A stretch of DNA of 6,410 nucleotides from Bacteroidales bacterium. GTDB taxonomy: Bacteria > Bacteroidota > Bacteroidia > Bacteroidales > UBA12077. Location of the stretch: NCBI GenBank assembly GCA_030156305.1, contig JASGMZ010000173.1, positions 1 to 6,410 on the forward strand. Reading direction: 5' to 3'. The notes under the pieces were generated by a model, which saw only the letters and a list, made by a program, of their open reading frames with translations, searched no databases and had not been told where the DNA came from. Shown piece by piece: positions 1-6,303 of the stretch (position 1 is the first letter of the stretch; each line of letters starts with the position of its first letter). The translations under genes were made by a program, and so were the position numbers.

Positions 1-234
1 GTCGGTATCAAACTCAAGGCAAACTTTGTTATTTCGTTTTAGGATATCAATTTTTTTTCCTTCTTTGGCACAATGCAGCCAGATGGTTTGGTCTTCGTAG
101 CCAAAATTCATCGCTAAAACATAGGGGTTGTCTCCATCAACCATACCCACTCGGCAAACTTTACACTTTTTTATAACGGCCTCAAGTTCATCCATTCCTA
201 CAATGTCCTGAATTGCTTTATCTCTTTTTACCAT
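1..234 (-). CDS. Pyridoxamine 5'-phosphate oxidase-like (Nim-related) flavin-binding protein, C-terminus missing
   Basis: The reverse strand reads open from an ATG at 234 to the window edge, giving the first 78 residues without a stop. The sequence matches the PNPOx-like split-barrel family that includes the 5-nitroimidazole resistance (Nim) proteins: a short N-terminal helix (about residues 8-23), then KVCRVGMVDGDNPYVLAMNF (25-44), the strand IWLHCA (51-56), and the GKKIDILKRNNKVCLEF stretch (59-75). These cytoplasmic proteins usually bind FMN or a related flavin; the substrate of most members is unknown. Full-length members are about 150-160 residues, so roughly half is present. No clear ribosome-binding site is seen, which is normal in Bacteroidota. 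A weak -7-like TATCTTTA lies on the minus strand at 272-265, without a good -33 partner. It is transcribed away from the flavin reductase-like gene at 405. The family call is firm; a role in nitroimidazole reduction would be speculation. Confidence 0.85.
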   Translation of the reverse strand, partial: MVKRDKAIQDIVGMDELEAVIKKCKVCRVGMVDGDNPYVLAMNFGYEDQTIWLHCAKEGKKIDILKRNNKVCLEFDTD

Positions 235-348
235 AATTACTGTATTTTAAATTACTTCGAGAAATAAAGATAAAAGAAAAATCGTTTTTAATCACCATCA
301 ACGTTTAAAAATTATAGTAAAAGCAGAATTTTTAATCTTCCAGGTTTG

Positions 349-380
349 TTTTACGTTCAATAAATTGTTTTGTAACTTTC
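349..380 (+). promoter_or_regulatory. Candidate Bacteroidota-type promoter for the flavin reductase-like gene
   Basis: TAACTTTC at 373-380 differs by one base from the Bacteroidota -7 consensus TAnnTTTG. TTTT at 349-352 sits 20 bases upstream and differs by one base from the -33 TTTG. The implied 5' leader is short, about 18 bases. A true TTTG at 345-348 also exists but at a 24-base spacing. In such AT-rich sequence a match of this quality can arise by chance. Confidence 0.3.
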
Positions 381-404
381 GGCTAAATCTAAAAAAAAGT
401 TGAT

Positions 405-980
405 ATGAAAACCACCTTTGGGCCACAGCGGATTTTATTTCCGTTACCCACTACATTGGTAGTAACCGGAACGATGGAAAATGCAAACATTGTAACAATT
501 GCATGGGTTACCCTGCTTACAAGCAAACCGCCAACATTAGGAATTTCTGTAGGACTAAAAGGATTTTCAGGAGAAGCCATTCAAAAAAACAAGAATTTTA
601 CCGTAAATATTGCTACGGCAGATATTATGGTAGAAAGTGATTTTTGTGGTATTACCTCGGGTAAAGATATCGATAAGTTTGAGAAAACAGGCTTAACGAA
701 AATGCCTTCAAAAATTATTCAGTCGCCGATAATAACAGAATGCCCGCTTAATATTGAATGTAAACTTGTAGATTCCAGTATTGTGGGTGCAACCAATCAT
801 TTTGTCGGCGAAATTGTTCAAACCCATATCGATACCGATAAATTAAAGGATAAGGATAATCCGGGCTCCATTGATATTGATGCCTTTAATCCGCTGGTTT
901 ATTTTTCAGGGGTGAGAGAATACCGGACAGTAGGAGAAAAAATTGGCGATGCATACCGTATTGGTAAAAAGCTATCTTAA
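405..980 (+). CDS. Flavin reductase-like domain protein (FMN-binding split barrel)
   Basis: This 191-residue protein has the usual length and pattern of the flavin reductase-like / flavoredoxin family (DIM6/NTAB type). Visible landmarks are PLPTTLVVTGT (13-23), NIVTIAWVT (28-36), which corresponds to the conserved flavin-phosphate-binding segment, LGISVGLKGFSGEAI (45-59), KNFTVNI (63-69) and NHFVGEIV (131-138). The C-terminal FNPLVYFSGVREYRTVGEKIG segment (from 161) is typical of the subgroup. There is no signal peptide or membrane segment, so it should be a soluble cytoplasmic flavoprotein. Members bind FMN and often act as NAD(P)H:flavin oxidoreductases or electron carriers; the partner cannot be read from the sequence. 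The start at 405 is the first ATG after the last in-frame stop and agrees with where the family begins. It is followed by a terminator at 1010-1035 and appears monocistronic. Confidence 0.9.
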   Translation: MKTTFGPQRILFPLPTTLVVTGTMENANIVTIAWVTLLTSKPPTLGISVGLKGFSGEAIQKNKNFTVNIATADIMVESDFCGITSGKDIDKFEKTGLTKMPSKIIQSPIITECPLNIECKLVDSSIVGATNHFVGEIVQTHIDTDKLKDKDNPGSIDIDAFNPLVYFSGVREYRTVGEKIGDAYRIGKKLS

Positions 981-1009
981 AGCTATAACTGTTCGTATGC
1001 GTACAAAGT

Positions 1010-1035
1010 ATGTTCAGAAAAGAACATCTTTTTTT
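1010..1035 (+). terminator. Intrinsic terminator after the flavin reductase-like gene
   Basis: A perfect 6-bp stem ATGTTC (1010-1015) / GAACAT (1022-1027) with loop AGAAAA is followed by one C and seven T residues (1029-1035). It lies 30 bases past the stop codon of the flavin reductase-like gene, the expected place for a rho-independent terminator on the plus strand. The stem is short, but perfect pairing with a T tract makes the call reasonable. It separates this gene from the large downstream DUF5916 gene. Confidence 0.75.
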
Positions 1036-1102
1036 ATTTATAGATTTTTACAATTTAACACAATGCTTTAATTAATAATTTCTTATAATCTAGGGCATAT
1101 TA

Positions 1103-1134
1103 TTTGATAGATACATTGAGGGAAACTATATTTT
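1103..1134 (+). promoter_or_regulatory. Candidate promoter for the DUF5916 gene
   Basis: TTTG at 1103-1106 is followed after 20 bases by TATATTTT at 1127-1134, one base from the Bacteroidota -7 consensus TAnnTTTG. It lies between the upstream terminator and the start codon at 1203, implying a leader of about 60 bases. Position and spacing are good, but AT-richness makes chance matches likely. Confidence 0.35.
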
Positions 1135-1202
1135 TATCCAAAAACAACATTTAGAAATAATTCACGTCTTTGCTTTGACTTTTATGATTTAATTAACTAT
1201 TT

Positions 1203-3800
1203 ATGAAAAAAAATATCATTATTTTAATTATCACATTATTTTTATCTCCTACTGTGCCTTTTGCTCAAAACGAAAATATTGAGAAGAAAATTTACCATAC
1301 CAAAAGGATAACCGGTGAAGCTCCAAACATTGACGGATTAATTAATGATAGTGCATGGGATCTGGTTGAATGGACGGGAGATTTTACACAACGACAACCT
1401 AACGATGGTGCAGAACCATCGCAAGAAACAGCTTTTAAAATTGTTTATGATGATAATAACCTTTATGTTTTAATAAGGGCTTTTGATACCGAGCCGGAAA
1501 AAATAGTTGAGCGCATGTCACGTCGCGATGGTTTTGATGGCGACTGGGTAGAAATAAATATAGACAGTTATTTCGACAAACAAACGGCATTCTCATTCAC
1601 AGCGTCAGTCTCCGGAGTAAAAAGCGACGAAGCCATTACTAACAATGGCGATCATTGGGATAGAACCTGGGATCCAATTTGGTATTTAAAAACAAGTATC
1701 GACAGTTTAGGGTGGGTAGCGGAAATGAAAATTCCTTATACTCAACTACGGTTTAGTAATAATAAAGAATTACAGGTATGGGGTTTGCAGGTAAACAGGC
1801 GCTTTTTCAGAAATGAAGAACGTTCCAACTGGCAATATATTCCGCAAGATGCATCAGGGTGGGTACATAATTTTGGTGAACTCCATGGGATTAAAGGCAT
1901 TAAACCCAAACGTCAGGTAGAAATTTCGCCATATATTTTAACTAAATTGGAAACTTATAGCGAAGATGAAAATAATCCTTTTTCTAAAGGAAGAGAATTG
2001 GGTTATGGTATTGGATTAGATGGAAAAATTGGAATAACCAACGATTTTACATTAGATTTTACGATAAATCCGGATTTTGGACAGGTAGAAGCGGACCCGT
2101 CCGTGGTAAATCTTTCGGCTTTTGAAACTTATTTTGAAGAAAAAAGGCCTTTTTTTATCGAAGGCCGTAATATTACAAATTTCCAGCTTTCCGATGGAGG
2201 AAACTCGTTTGCACTTGATAACCTTTTTTATTCCAGAAGGATAGGACGGGCACCACAATATTATCCAGATGTGGATAGTGATAATAATGAATATGCGGAT
2301 GTGCCGGAAAACACAAAAATACTGGGAGCATTAAAAGTTACCGGAAAAACCAAAGACGGACTTTCTATAGGAATAATAGAAAGTATTACGGCAGAAGAAA
2401 ATGCCGAAGTTTCGCGACAAGGAGTAAAGTCAACAGAAACAGTGGAGCCCTTAACCAATTATTTTATCGGGCGTGTACAAAAAGACTATAACAATAATAA
2501 TTCAATTGTTGGGGGTATGTTTACATCCACCAATCGTTTTATTGATGCCAAAGATGAGCATCTTAATTATTTAAACTCCGAGGCATATACAGGAGGTATT
2601 GATTATACCCAATACTGGAAAGACAAAACATATTATTTGAAACTAAAATATGCAATGAGCCATATCAAAGGCGATTCTACTGCAATGATATACCAACAGG
2701 AATCTTCACGTCGTTATTTTCAACGCCCCGATAATGACTATAATACTTTCGATTCTTCATTAACATCTTTAACAGGCCATGCCGGAACAGTTCAGTTTGG
2801 AAAACAAGGTAGTAAATGGCAATGGTTATTTTGGACAACATGGCGGTCGCCAAAATTTGAAACCAATGATGTTGGATTTTTGCATCATTCTGATGCTATT
2901 TTCCAGGTATTTTGGGCAGGATATCGTTTTACTGAGCCTTTCAGTATTTTTAGGCATATGAATATTAACCTGAATCAATGGTCTGGTTGGGATTTTGGAG
3001 CGAACAGCAATTTTTATGGAGGGAATATTAATATGTTTATGCAGTTTACCAATCACTGGTCATTGGGCGGCGGAACAAACATCGAAGGAGAAAGCCTTCA
3101 GAATGATATGCTAAGAGGTGGACCGTCCATTAAAACACCCGGAAATTTTAGTTATTGGGTTAGCCTGGGTACTGACGGGAGAAAAAAAATTCAGCTGTAT
3201 CTTAATGTAAGCAACAATTTAGGATTCGAGAACTCCAGACAATATCAAAATTATGGTGCAGACATAATATATAGGCCTTTTGATGCATTACGCATTTCAT
3301 TTATGCCAGATTACTCGGTTTCAGAAAGAGAATTACAATATATCAATACCGAAGAATACAATACCGAAGATCGTTATATATTCACTAAATTAAATCAGAT
3401 TACAACTGATTTTACCTTACGGATTGATTACAGTATTACTCCCGATTTAACCATTCAGTATTATGGTTCTCCATTTATCAGCGCTGTTGATTATTCCGAA
3501 CCCAAGTATATTACCGATCCTAAAGCTGATCGTTTCAGAGATCGATATAGCACTGATGTCAGCTTTTCGACCGAAGATTATGAAAATGATTATGATTTTA
3601 ATTTTAGGCAATTCAGATCGAATCTTGTAATTAGATGGGAGTACAAACCAGGATCTTTGCTATACCTTGTTTGGACACAAAGTAAATCAGGATCAACTTC
3701 TGTTGGAGACTTTTCATTTATCGACGATTTTGATGGCCTGTTCAACATTCATCCCCAAAATGTTTTCTTAATTAAATTTTCATATCGATTTGGAGTATAA
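1203..3800 (+). CDS. Secreted CBM9-like / DUF5916 protein, probable outer-membrane beta-barrel
   Basis: The 865-residue product starts with a signal peptide (Lys-Lys, hydrophobic core about 5-19, cleavage most likely after Ala21, leaving Gln22). Residues about 38-230 form a family 9 carbohydrate-binding-module-like beta-sandwich: the opening GEAPNIDGLINDSAWD (38-53), FKIVYDDNNLYVLIRAFD (78-95), DWVEINID (114-121) and WVAEMKIPYTQLRF (171-184). From about 238 to the end it follows DUF5916, with the hallmark NPDFGQVEADPS (289-300), FEEKRPFFIEG (311-321) and YSRRIGR (343-349). The rest alternates aromatic and polar residues as in outer-membrane barrel strands, and it ends in FLIKFSYRFGV, a terminal strand typical of this family. 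Such proteins are widespread in Bacteroidota, but their ligand or activity is not established; the CBM9-like domain suggests, without proving, glycan contact. It has no SusC/SusD or glycoside hydrolase neighbour here. A terminator follows at 3831. Confidence 0.9.
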   Translation: MKKNIIILIITLFLSPTVPFAQNENIEKKIYHTKRITGEAPNIDGLINDSAWDLVEWTGDFTQRQPNDGAEPSQETAFKIVYDDNNLYVLIRAFDTEPEKIVERMSRRDGFDGDWVEINIDSYFDKQTAFSFTASVSGVKSDEAITNNGDHWDRTWDPIWYLKTSIDSLGWVAEMKIPYTQLRFSNNKELQVWGLQVNRRFFRNEERSNWQYIPQDASGWVHNFGELHGIKGIKPKRQVEISPYILTKLETYSEDENNPFSKGRELGYGIGLDGKIGITNDFTLDFTINPDFGQVEADPSVVNLSAFETYFEEKRPFFIEGRNITNFQLSDGGNSFALDNLFYSRRIGRAPQYYPDVDSDNNEYADVPENTKILGALKVTGKTKDGLSIGIIESITAEENAEVSRQGVKSTETVEPLTNYFIGRVQKDYNNNNSIVGGMFTSTNRFIDAKDEHLNYLNSEAYTGGIDYTQYWKDKTYYLKLKYAMSHIKGDSTAMIYQQESSRRYFQRPDNDYNTFDSSLTSLTGHAGTVQFGKQGSKWQWLFWTTWRSPKFETNDVGFLHHSDAIFQVFWAGYRFTEPFSIFRHMNINLNQWSGWDFGANSNFYGGNINMFMQFTNHWSLGGGTNIEGESLQNDMLRGGPSIKTPGNFSYWVSLGTDGRKKIQLYLNVSNNLGFENSRQYQNYGADIIYRPFDALRISFMPDYSVSERELQYINTEEYNTEDRYIFTKLNQITTDFTLRIDYSITPDLTIQYYGSPFISAVDYSEPKYITDPKADRFRDRYSTDVSFSTEDYENDYDFNFRQFRSNLVIRWEYKPGSLLYLVWTQSKSGSTSVGDFSFIDDFDGLFNIHPQNVFLIKFSYRFGV
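3342..3371 (+). repeat. In-frame tandem 15-base repeat within the DUF5916 gene
   Basis: Two adjacent 15-base units share the 12-base core CAATACCGAAGA (3344-3355 and 3359-3370). They encode INTEE and YNTED (residues 714-723), an acidic stretch between predicted barrel strands. The length is a whole number of codons, so the reading frame is kept. It looks like a small slippage-type duplication in a loop. Confidence 0.7.
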
Positions 3801-3830
3801 ACTCTATAATTAACAATGAACTTTATGAAT

Positions 3831-3870
3831 AAACATCTGTTCTTAAAATAGAGCGGATGTTTTTTATTTT
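3831..3870 (+). terminator. Strong intrinsic terminator after the DUF5916 gene
   Basis: AAACATCTGTTCT (3831-3843) pairs with AGAGCGGATGTTT (3850-3862) as a 13-bp stem containing two G-U pairs. The loop is TAAAAT. The right arm runs into a T tract (TTTTTT at 3860-3865, then ATTTT). It lies 30 bases past the stop codon and should end the DUF5916 transcript. The G-U pairs become A-C mismatches on the opposite strand, so it is directional and works best for plus-strand transcription. Confidence 0.85.
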
Positions 3871-3872
3871 AG

Positions 3873-3904
3873 CTTGATTATAAATGATTTATTTAATACC
3901 TTTA
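3873..3904 (+). promoter_or_regulatory. Candidate promoter for the metallo-hydrolase gene
   Basis: CTTG (3873-3876), 20 bases, then TACCTTTA (3897-3904) resembles the Bacteroidota TTTG-N20-TAnnTTTG arrangement with one mismatch in each box. It begins just after the T tract of the preceding terminator and would start transcription near 3911, leaving a leader of under 20 bases before the ATG at 3929. This also argues against translation starting at the upstream ATG at 3884. Confidence 0.4.
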
Positions 3905-3928
3905 TCAATCAATAAAAAAATATACATT

Positions 3929-4663
3929 ATGAAAAAAATAATAGTATCAATTTTTGCCACTATTTTTACAATAATAATGGGTAATGCACAAGATTTACAA
4001 ACAGATGTTTTTCAAACTGAAAAGGGAGAGCTCAAAATCCAGTTTGTTAAGCATGGTTCTATTTTCTTTGAATATAACGGGAAAGTGATTCATGTTGACC
4101 CGGTTTCCATGATGGGTGATTATGAAACTTATCCTAAAGCCGATTTAATAATGATAACTCACCATCATAGCGACCATCTGGATCAGAATGCGATTGAATT
4201 GCTGAAAAAGGAGAATACAAAAATTGTACTTACCCAGAAATGTAAGGAGATGAGTGAGTATCTTACCGATGTTATTGTAATGAAAAATGGAGATGTATTA
4301 AATATTAACGAGCTGGAAATTTCCGCTGTTCCTGCATACAATATAAAACATAAACGTGAAAACGGAGAGCCATACCATATTAAGGGTGAAGGAAACGGGT
4401 ATGTTATTCAATTTGACCATAAGAAAGTATATGTAGCCGGCGACACAGAAAATATTCCGGAGATGAAAAAACTGCAAAATATTGATATTGCATTTTTACC
4501 TATGAATCTTCCTTATACGATGACACCAGAAATGGTTGCTGATGCAGCCCGGACTTTTAAACCAAAGGTGTTGTATCCTTATCATTATGGTAATACCGAT
4601 ACATCAAAACTAATTGAATTATTGAAAGATGAAGATATCGAGGTGAGAGTTAAAAAAATGTAA
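3929..4663 (+). CDS. Exported metallo-beta-lactamase-fold hydrolase (UlaG-like type)
   Basis: With the ATG at 3929 the product is 244 residues and begins with a clean signal peptide (Lys-Lys, hydrophobic core 4-17, cleavage probably after Ala20, leaving Gln21). An in-frame ATG at 3884 would add 15 residues in front of the signal peptide and probably lies upstream of the promoter, so it was not used. The mature protein shows the metallo-beta-lactamase fold in order: KIQFVKHGSIFFEYNGKVIHVDP (from 36), the metal-binding motif THHHSDHLD with H78, H80, D82 and H83, AVPAYN (133-138), YHIKGEGNGYVI with H150, AGDTENIPEM with D172, and LYPYHYG with H219. The metal ligands expected for this branch therefore appear intact and it should be an active di-metal hydrolase, probably periplasmic. 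The nearest named relatives are the UlaG-like lactonases; the substrate cannot be told. Length is normal. The downstream gene converges on it with a 52-base gap. Confidence 0.88.
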   Translation: MKKIIVSIFATIFTIIMGNAQDLQTDVFQTEKGELKIQFVKHGSIFFEYNGKVIHVDPVSMMGDYETYPKADLIMITHHHSDHLDQNAIELLKKENTKIVLTQKCKEMSEYLTDVIVMKNGDVLNINELEISAVPAYNIKHKRENGEPYHIKGEGNGYVIQFDHKKVYVAGDTENIPEMKKLQNIDIAFLPMNLPYTMTPEMVADAARTFKPKVLYPYHYGNTDTSKLIELLKDEDIEVRVKKM

Positions 4664-4715
4664 GATTTTGTTTCCCACAATGAATATTTGATAATAACTT
4701 TTTTGTTGTTAGAAT

Positions 4716-5813
4716 TTAAAATTCTTTGAATTGTACTTCGTACAAATGAGGCCATCGTTTGCCGGTAATAAAAATGCGGTTATTTTTTTTGTCGTAAGCG
4801 ATTCCATTAAGTACATTATCTCGTTCGTTCCTATATCCGTCAGGAATAACTTTGCGGCAATCGATTCTTTTTACTACTTTCCCGGTTTTGGGGTCGAAAG
4901 CAATAATCTCTTCTTGTAGAAATATGTTTGCATATACTAAACCATCAATATATTCAAGCTCATTCAGGTTTCGAACAGGGCCTTCATGGTCGTACACTTC
5001 AATTCTGCCAATTTCGGTAAAATACTCCGGCTCCAGAAAATAAATGGTTTGTGAGCCGTCGCTCATAATTAGTTTTTTCCCATCGGTGGTTATGCCCCAT
5101 CCCTGGGTTGGATATTGTAGTGTGTTAATTAATGTAAAGTTTTCTTTATCATAAACAAATCCGGTTTGTGAGGTCCAGGTTAGCTGGATGATTTTATCAC
5201 CAAAAGCAGTTATCCCTTCACCAAAGTATTTGGCAGGGAGGCTTAAACTTTGTATCAATTCTCCTGTTTCGAGGATTACTTTTCTTAATGATGATTCACC
5301 CTTTTGCCCGGTTCCTTCATATAAAATTCCATCGTCATAAAAAAGTCCCTGGGTGTAGGCTTTGGTGTCGTGTGGGTATGTATTTACAATGCGACATTCG
5401 TACAGTTTGGGTTTTATATCCGATTTAAAGCGTAGTTTAAGGGTATAAGAATCAATTTTTTTGCCTTTGGCATATGCTGAAATTTGCAGTGTATTATTAC
5501 CGGTTTTCAGATTTTGGGTTTCCCATGAATAATCTAAATTTTCAGTCAATAAAGTGGCTTGTGTGTTTTCTGTTTGGATGATAATAGAATCAACGTTTTG
5601 TTCTATATCTTTTAAAGCGATATCAACTTTTACAATGTCACTTAGTGTAAATAATTCGCCAGCTCTCGGTGATTTTACCTCAATTACAGATACTCTTTTC
5701 GTAACCTCGTTGGTTTTAATTTCCTTTTTTTCCTGTTGTTGTTTTTTGTTTTGGCAGGCATTGGTAACCAAAAAAAAGCTTGTTATTATGATGAATGTTA
5801 GTAATTTGTGCAT
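4716..5813 (-). CDS. Glutaminyl-peptide cyclotransferase (plant-type glutaminyl cyclase), lipoprotein with extra N-terminal domain
   Basis: The enzyme converts N-terminal Gln of exported proteins to pyroglutamate, releasing ammonia. The 365-residue protein starts with a lipoprotein signal (hydrophobic core about 4-16, lipobox TNAC with Cys20), then a Gln/Lys/Glu-rich linker (21-38). Residues about 43-132 look like an Ig-like beta-sandwich (VKSPRAGELF start, TGNNTLQISAYAKG near the end). The catalytic five-bladed propeller follows (about 137-365): YTQGL (153-157), LYEGTGQKGES (164-174), GWGI (238-241), NELEYIDGLVYANIF (284-298), VLNGIAYD (334-341) and TGKRWPHLYEV (350-360) are hallmarks of the glutamine cyclotransferase family. 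Members without the extra domain are about 230-270 residues. The residues after Cys20 are not the acidic cluster linked to surface export, so a periplasm-facing location is more likely. It begins 12 bases after the HAD gene's stop, indicating co-transcription. The class call is very secure. Confidence 0.93.
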   Translation of the reverse strand: MHKLLTFIIITSFFLVTNACQNKKQQQEKKEIKTNEVTKRVSVIEVKSPRAGELFTLSDIVKVDIALKDIEQNVDSIIIQTENTQATLLTENLDYSWETQNLKTGNNTLQISAYAKGKKIDSYTLKLRFKSDIKPKLYECRIVNTYPHDTKAYTQGLFYDDGILYEGTGQKGESSLRKVILETGELIQSLSLPAKYFGEGITAFGDKIIQLTWTSQTGFVYDKENFTLINTLQYPTQGWGITTDGKKLIMSDGSQTIYFLEPEYFTEIGRIEVYDHEGPVRNLNELEYIDGLVYANIFLQEEIIAFDPKTGKVVKRIDCRKVIPDGYRNERDNVLNGIAYDKKNNRIFITGKRWPHLYEVQFKEF

Positions 5814-5825
5814 TTTACATATTGT

Positions 5826-6254
5826 TTAACTGGTTAGCGTTCGTTTTAATTTTTGCCAAAATGAACGTTTGGATACAGGGATTTTTTCCACTTGTTTATT
5901 GATATCATCATCAAACAGTTCAGGATTTAGCATTTGCCAAGCGGCGCTCCATCCGGGGAAACCGCCAAGGTTTCTGTCATCAATATAAATATCGGCATCA
6001 ATTTTCCGGCTGATGGAATCGTCAAAAATCTCTTCGGGATAATTTTTATTAACGGCATAAAATTCCACCCCATTTTTTTTGCAAAACTCAACCGCTTCTT
6101 CGAGTTCTTTTCCTGCTCTGAAAGTCCACAGAATCAAAGAAACACCTTTGTCCTGCAATGCTTTGAGTGTTTCGAAAGCAAAAAGTTTGGGTTTTCCTAT
6201 TTCGGGGTATTCGTGGTCGACAATGGTGCCGTCAAAATCTACTGCAATTTTCAT
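5826..6254 (-). CDS. Cap-less HAD-superfamily hydrolase, BT0820-like
   Basis: Using the ATG at 6254 the product is 142 residues and opens directly on the first HAD strand, MKIAVDFDGT, with catalytic Asp6 and Asp8. An in-frame ATG at 6329 would add 25 residues (containing HYFCCLPKN) with no family resemblance and lies upstream of a promoter-like motif, so it was rejected. Motif II is Thr44 in LILWTFR, motif III is Lys84 in ISRK, and motif IV is D92-D93 in IYIDDRNLGG. All key residues for aspartyl-phosphate chemistry are present. No cap domain is inserted, so it is a small C0-type HAD, in line with the family of short Bacteroidota proteins exemplified by B. thetaiotaomicron BT0820. The substrate is unknown. 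The last about 25 residues form a basic tail (KRSFWQKLKR) beyond the HAD core. No signal peptide is present, so it is cytoplasmic. It is the first gene of a probable two-gene operon with the glutaminyl cyclase. Confidence 0.87.
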   Translation of the reverse strand: MKIAVDFDGTIVDHEYPEIGKPKLFAFETLKALQDKGVSLILWTFRAGKELEEAVEFCKKNGVEFYAVNKNYPEEIFDDSISRKIDADIYIDDRNLGGFPGWSAAWQMLNPELFDDDINKQVEKIPVSKRSFWQKLKRTLTS

Positions 6255-6276
6255 GGAAATGTTTTTAGGCAAACAA

Positions 6277-6303
6277 CAAAAATAGTGATTATTTTCGGGC
6301 AAA
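6277..6303 (-). promoter_or_regulatory. Candidate promoter for the HAD-glutaminyl cyclase operon
   Basis: On the minus strand TATTTTTG (6284-6277) matches the Bacteroidota -7 consensus TAnnTTTG exactly. A TTTG (6303-6300) lies upstream, but the spacing is only 15 bases, shorter than the usual 19-21. Transcription would begin near 6270, giving a short leader to the ATG at 6254. The -7 box is good and the -33 box is doubtful. Confidence 0.33.

Noticed and set aside
2052..3056. Open frames of 60-76 codons on the minus strand and in the +1 frame inside the DUF5916 gene
   Set aside because: They lie wholly inside a well-supported coding region, have no recognisable motif and are explained by its codon usage.
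3884..3928. In-frame upstream ATG extending the metallo-hydrolase by 15 residues
   Set aside because: It would bury the signal peptide behind MIYLIPLSINKKIYI and lies upstream of the likely transcription start near 3911. The ATG at 3929 gives a standard Lys-Lys signal peptide.
4664..4715. Possible terminator between the converging metallo-hydrolase and cyclase genes (AATAAC TTTTTT GTTGTT)
   Set aside because: The imperfect stem (one mismatch in six) has the T run in the loop rather than after the stem, so it does not fit an intrinsic terminator in either direction.
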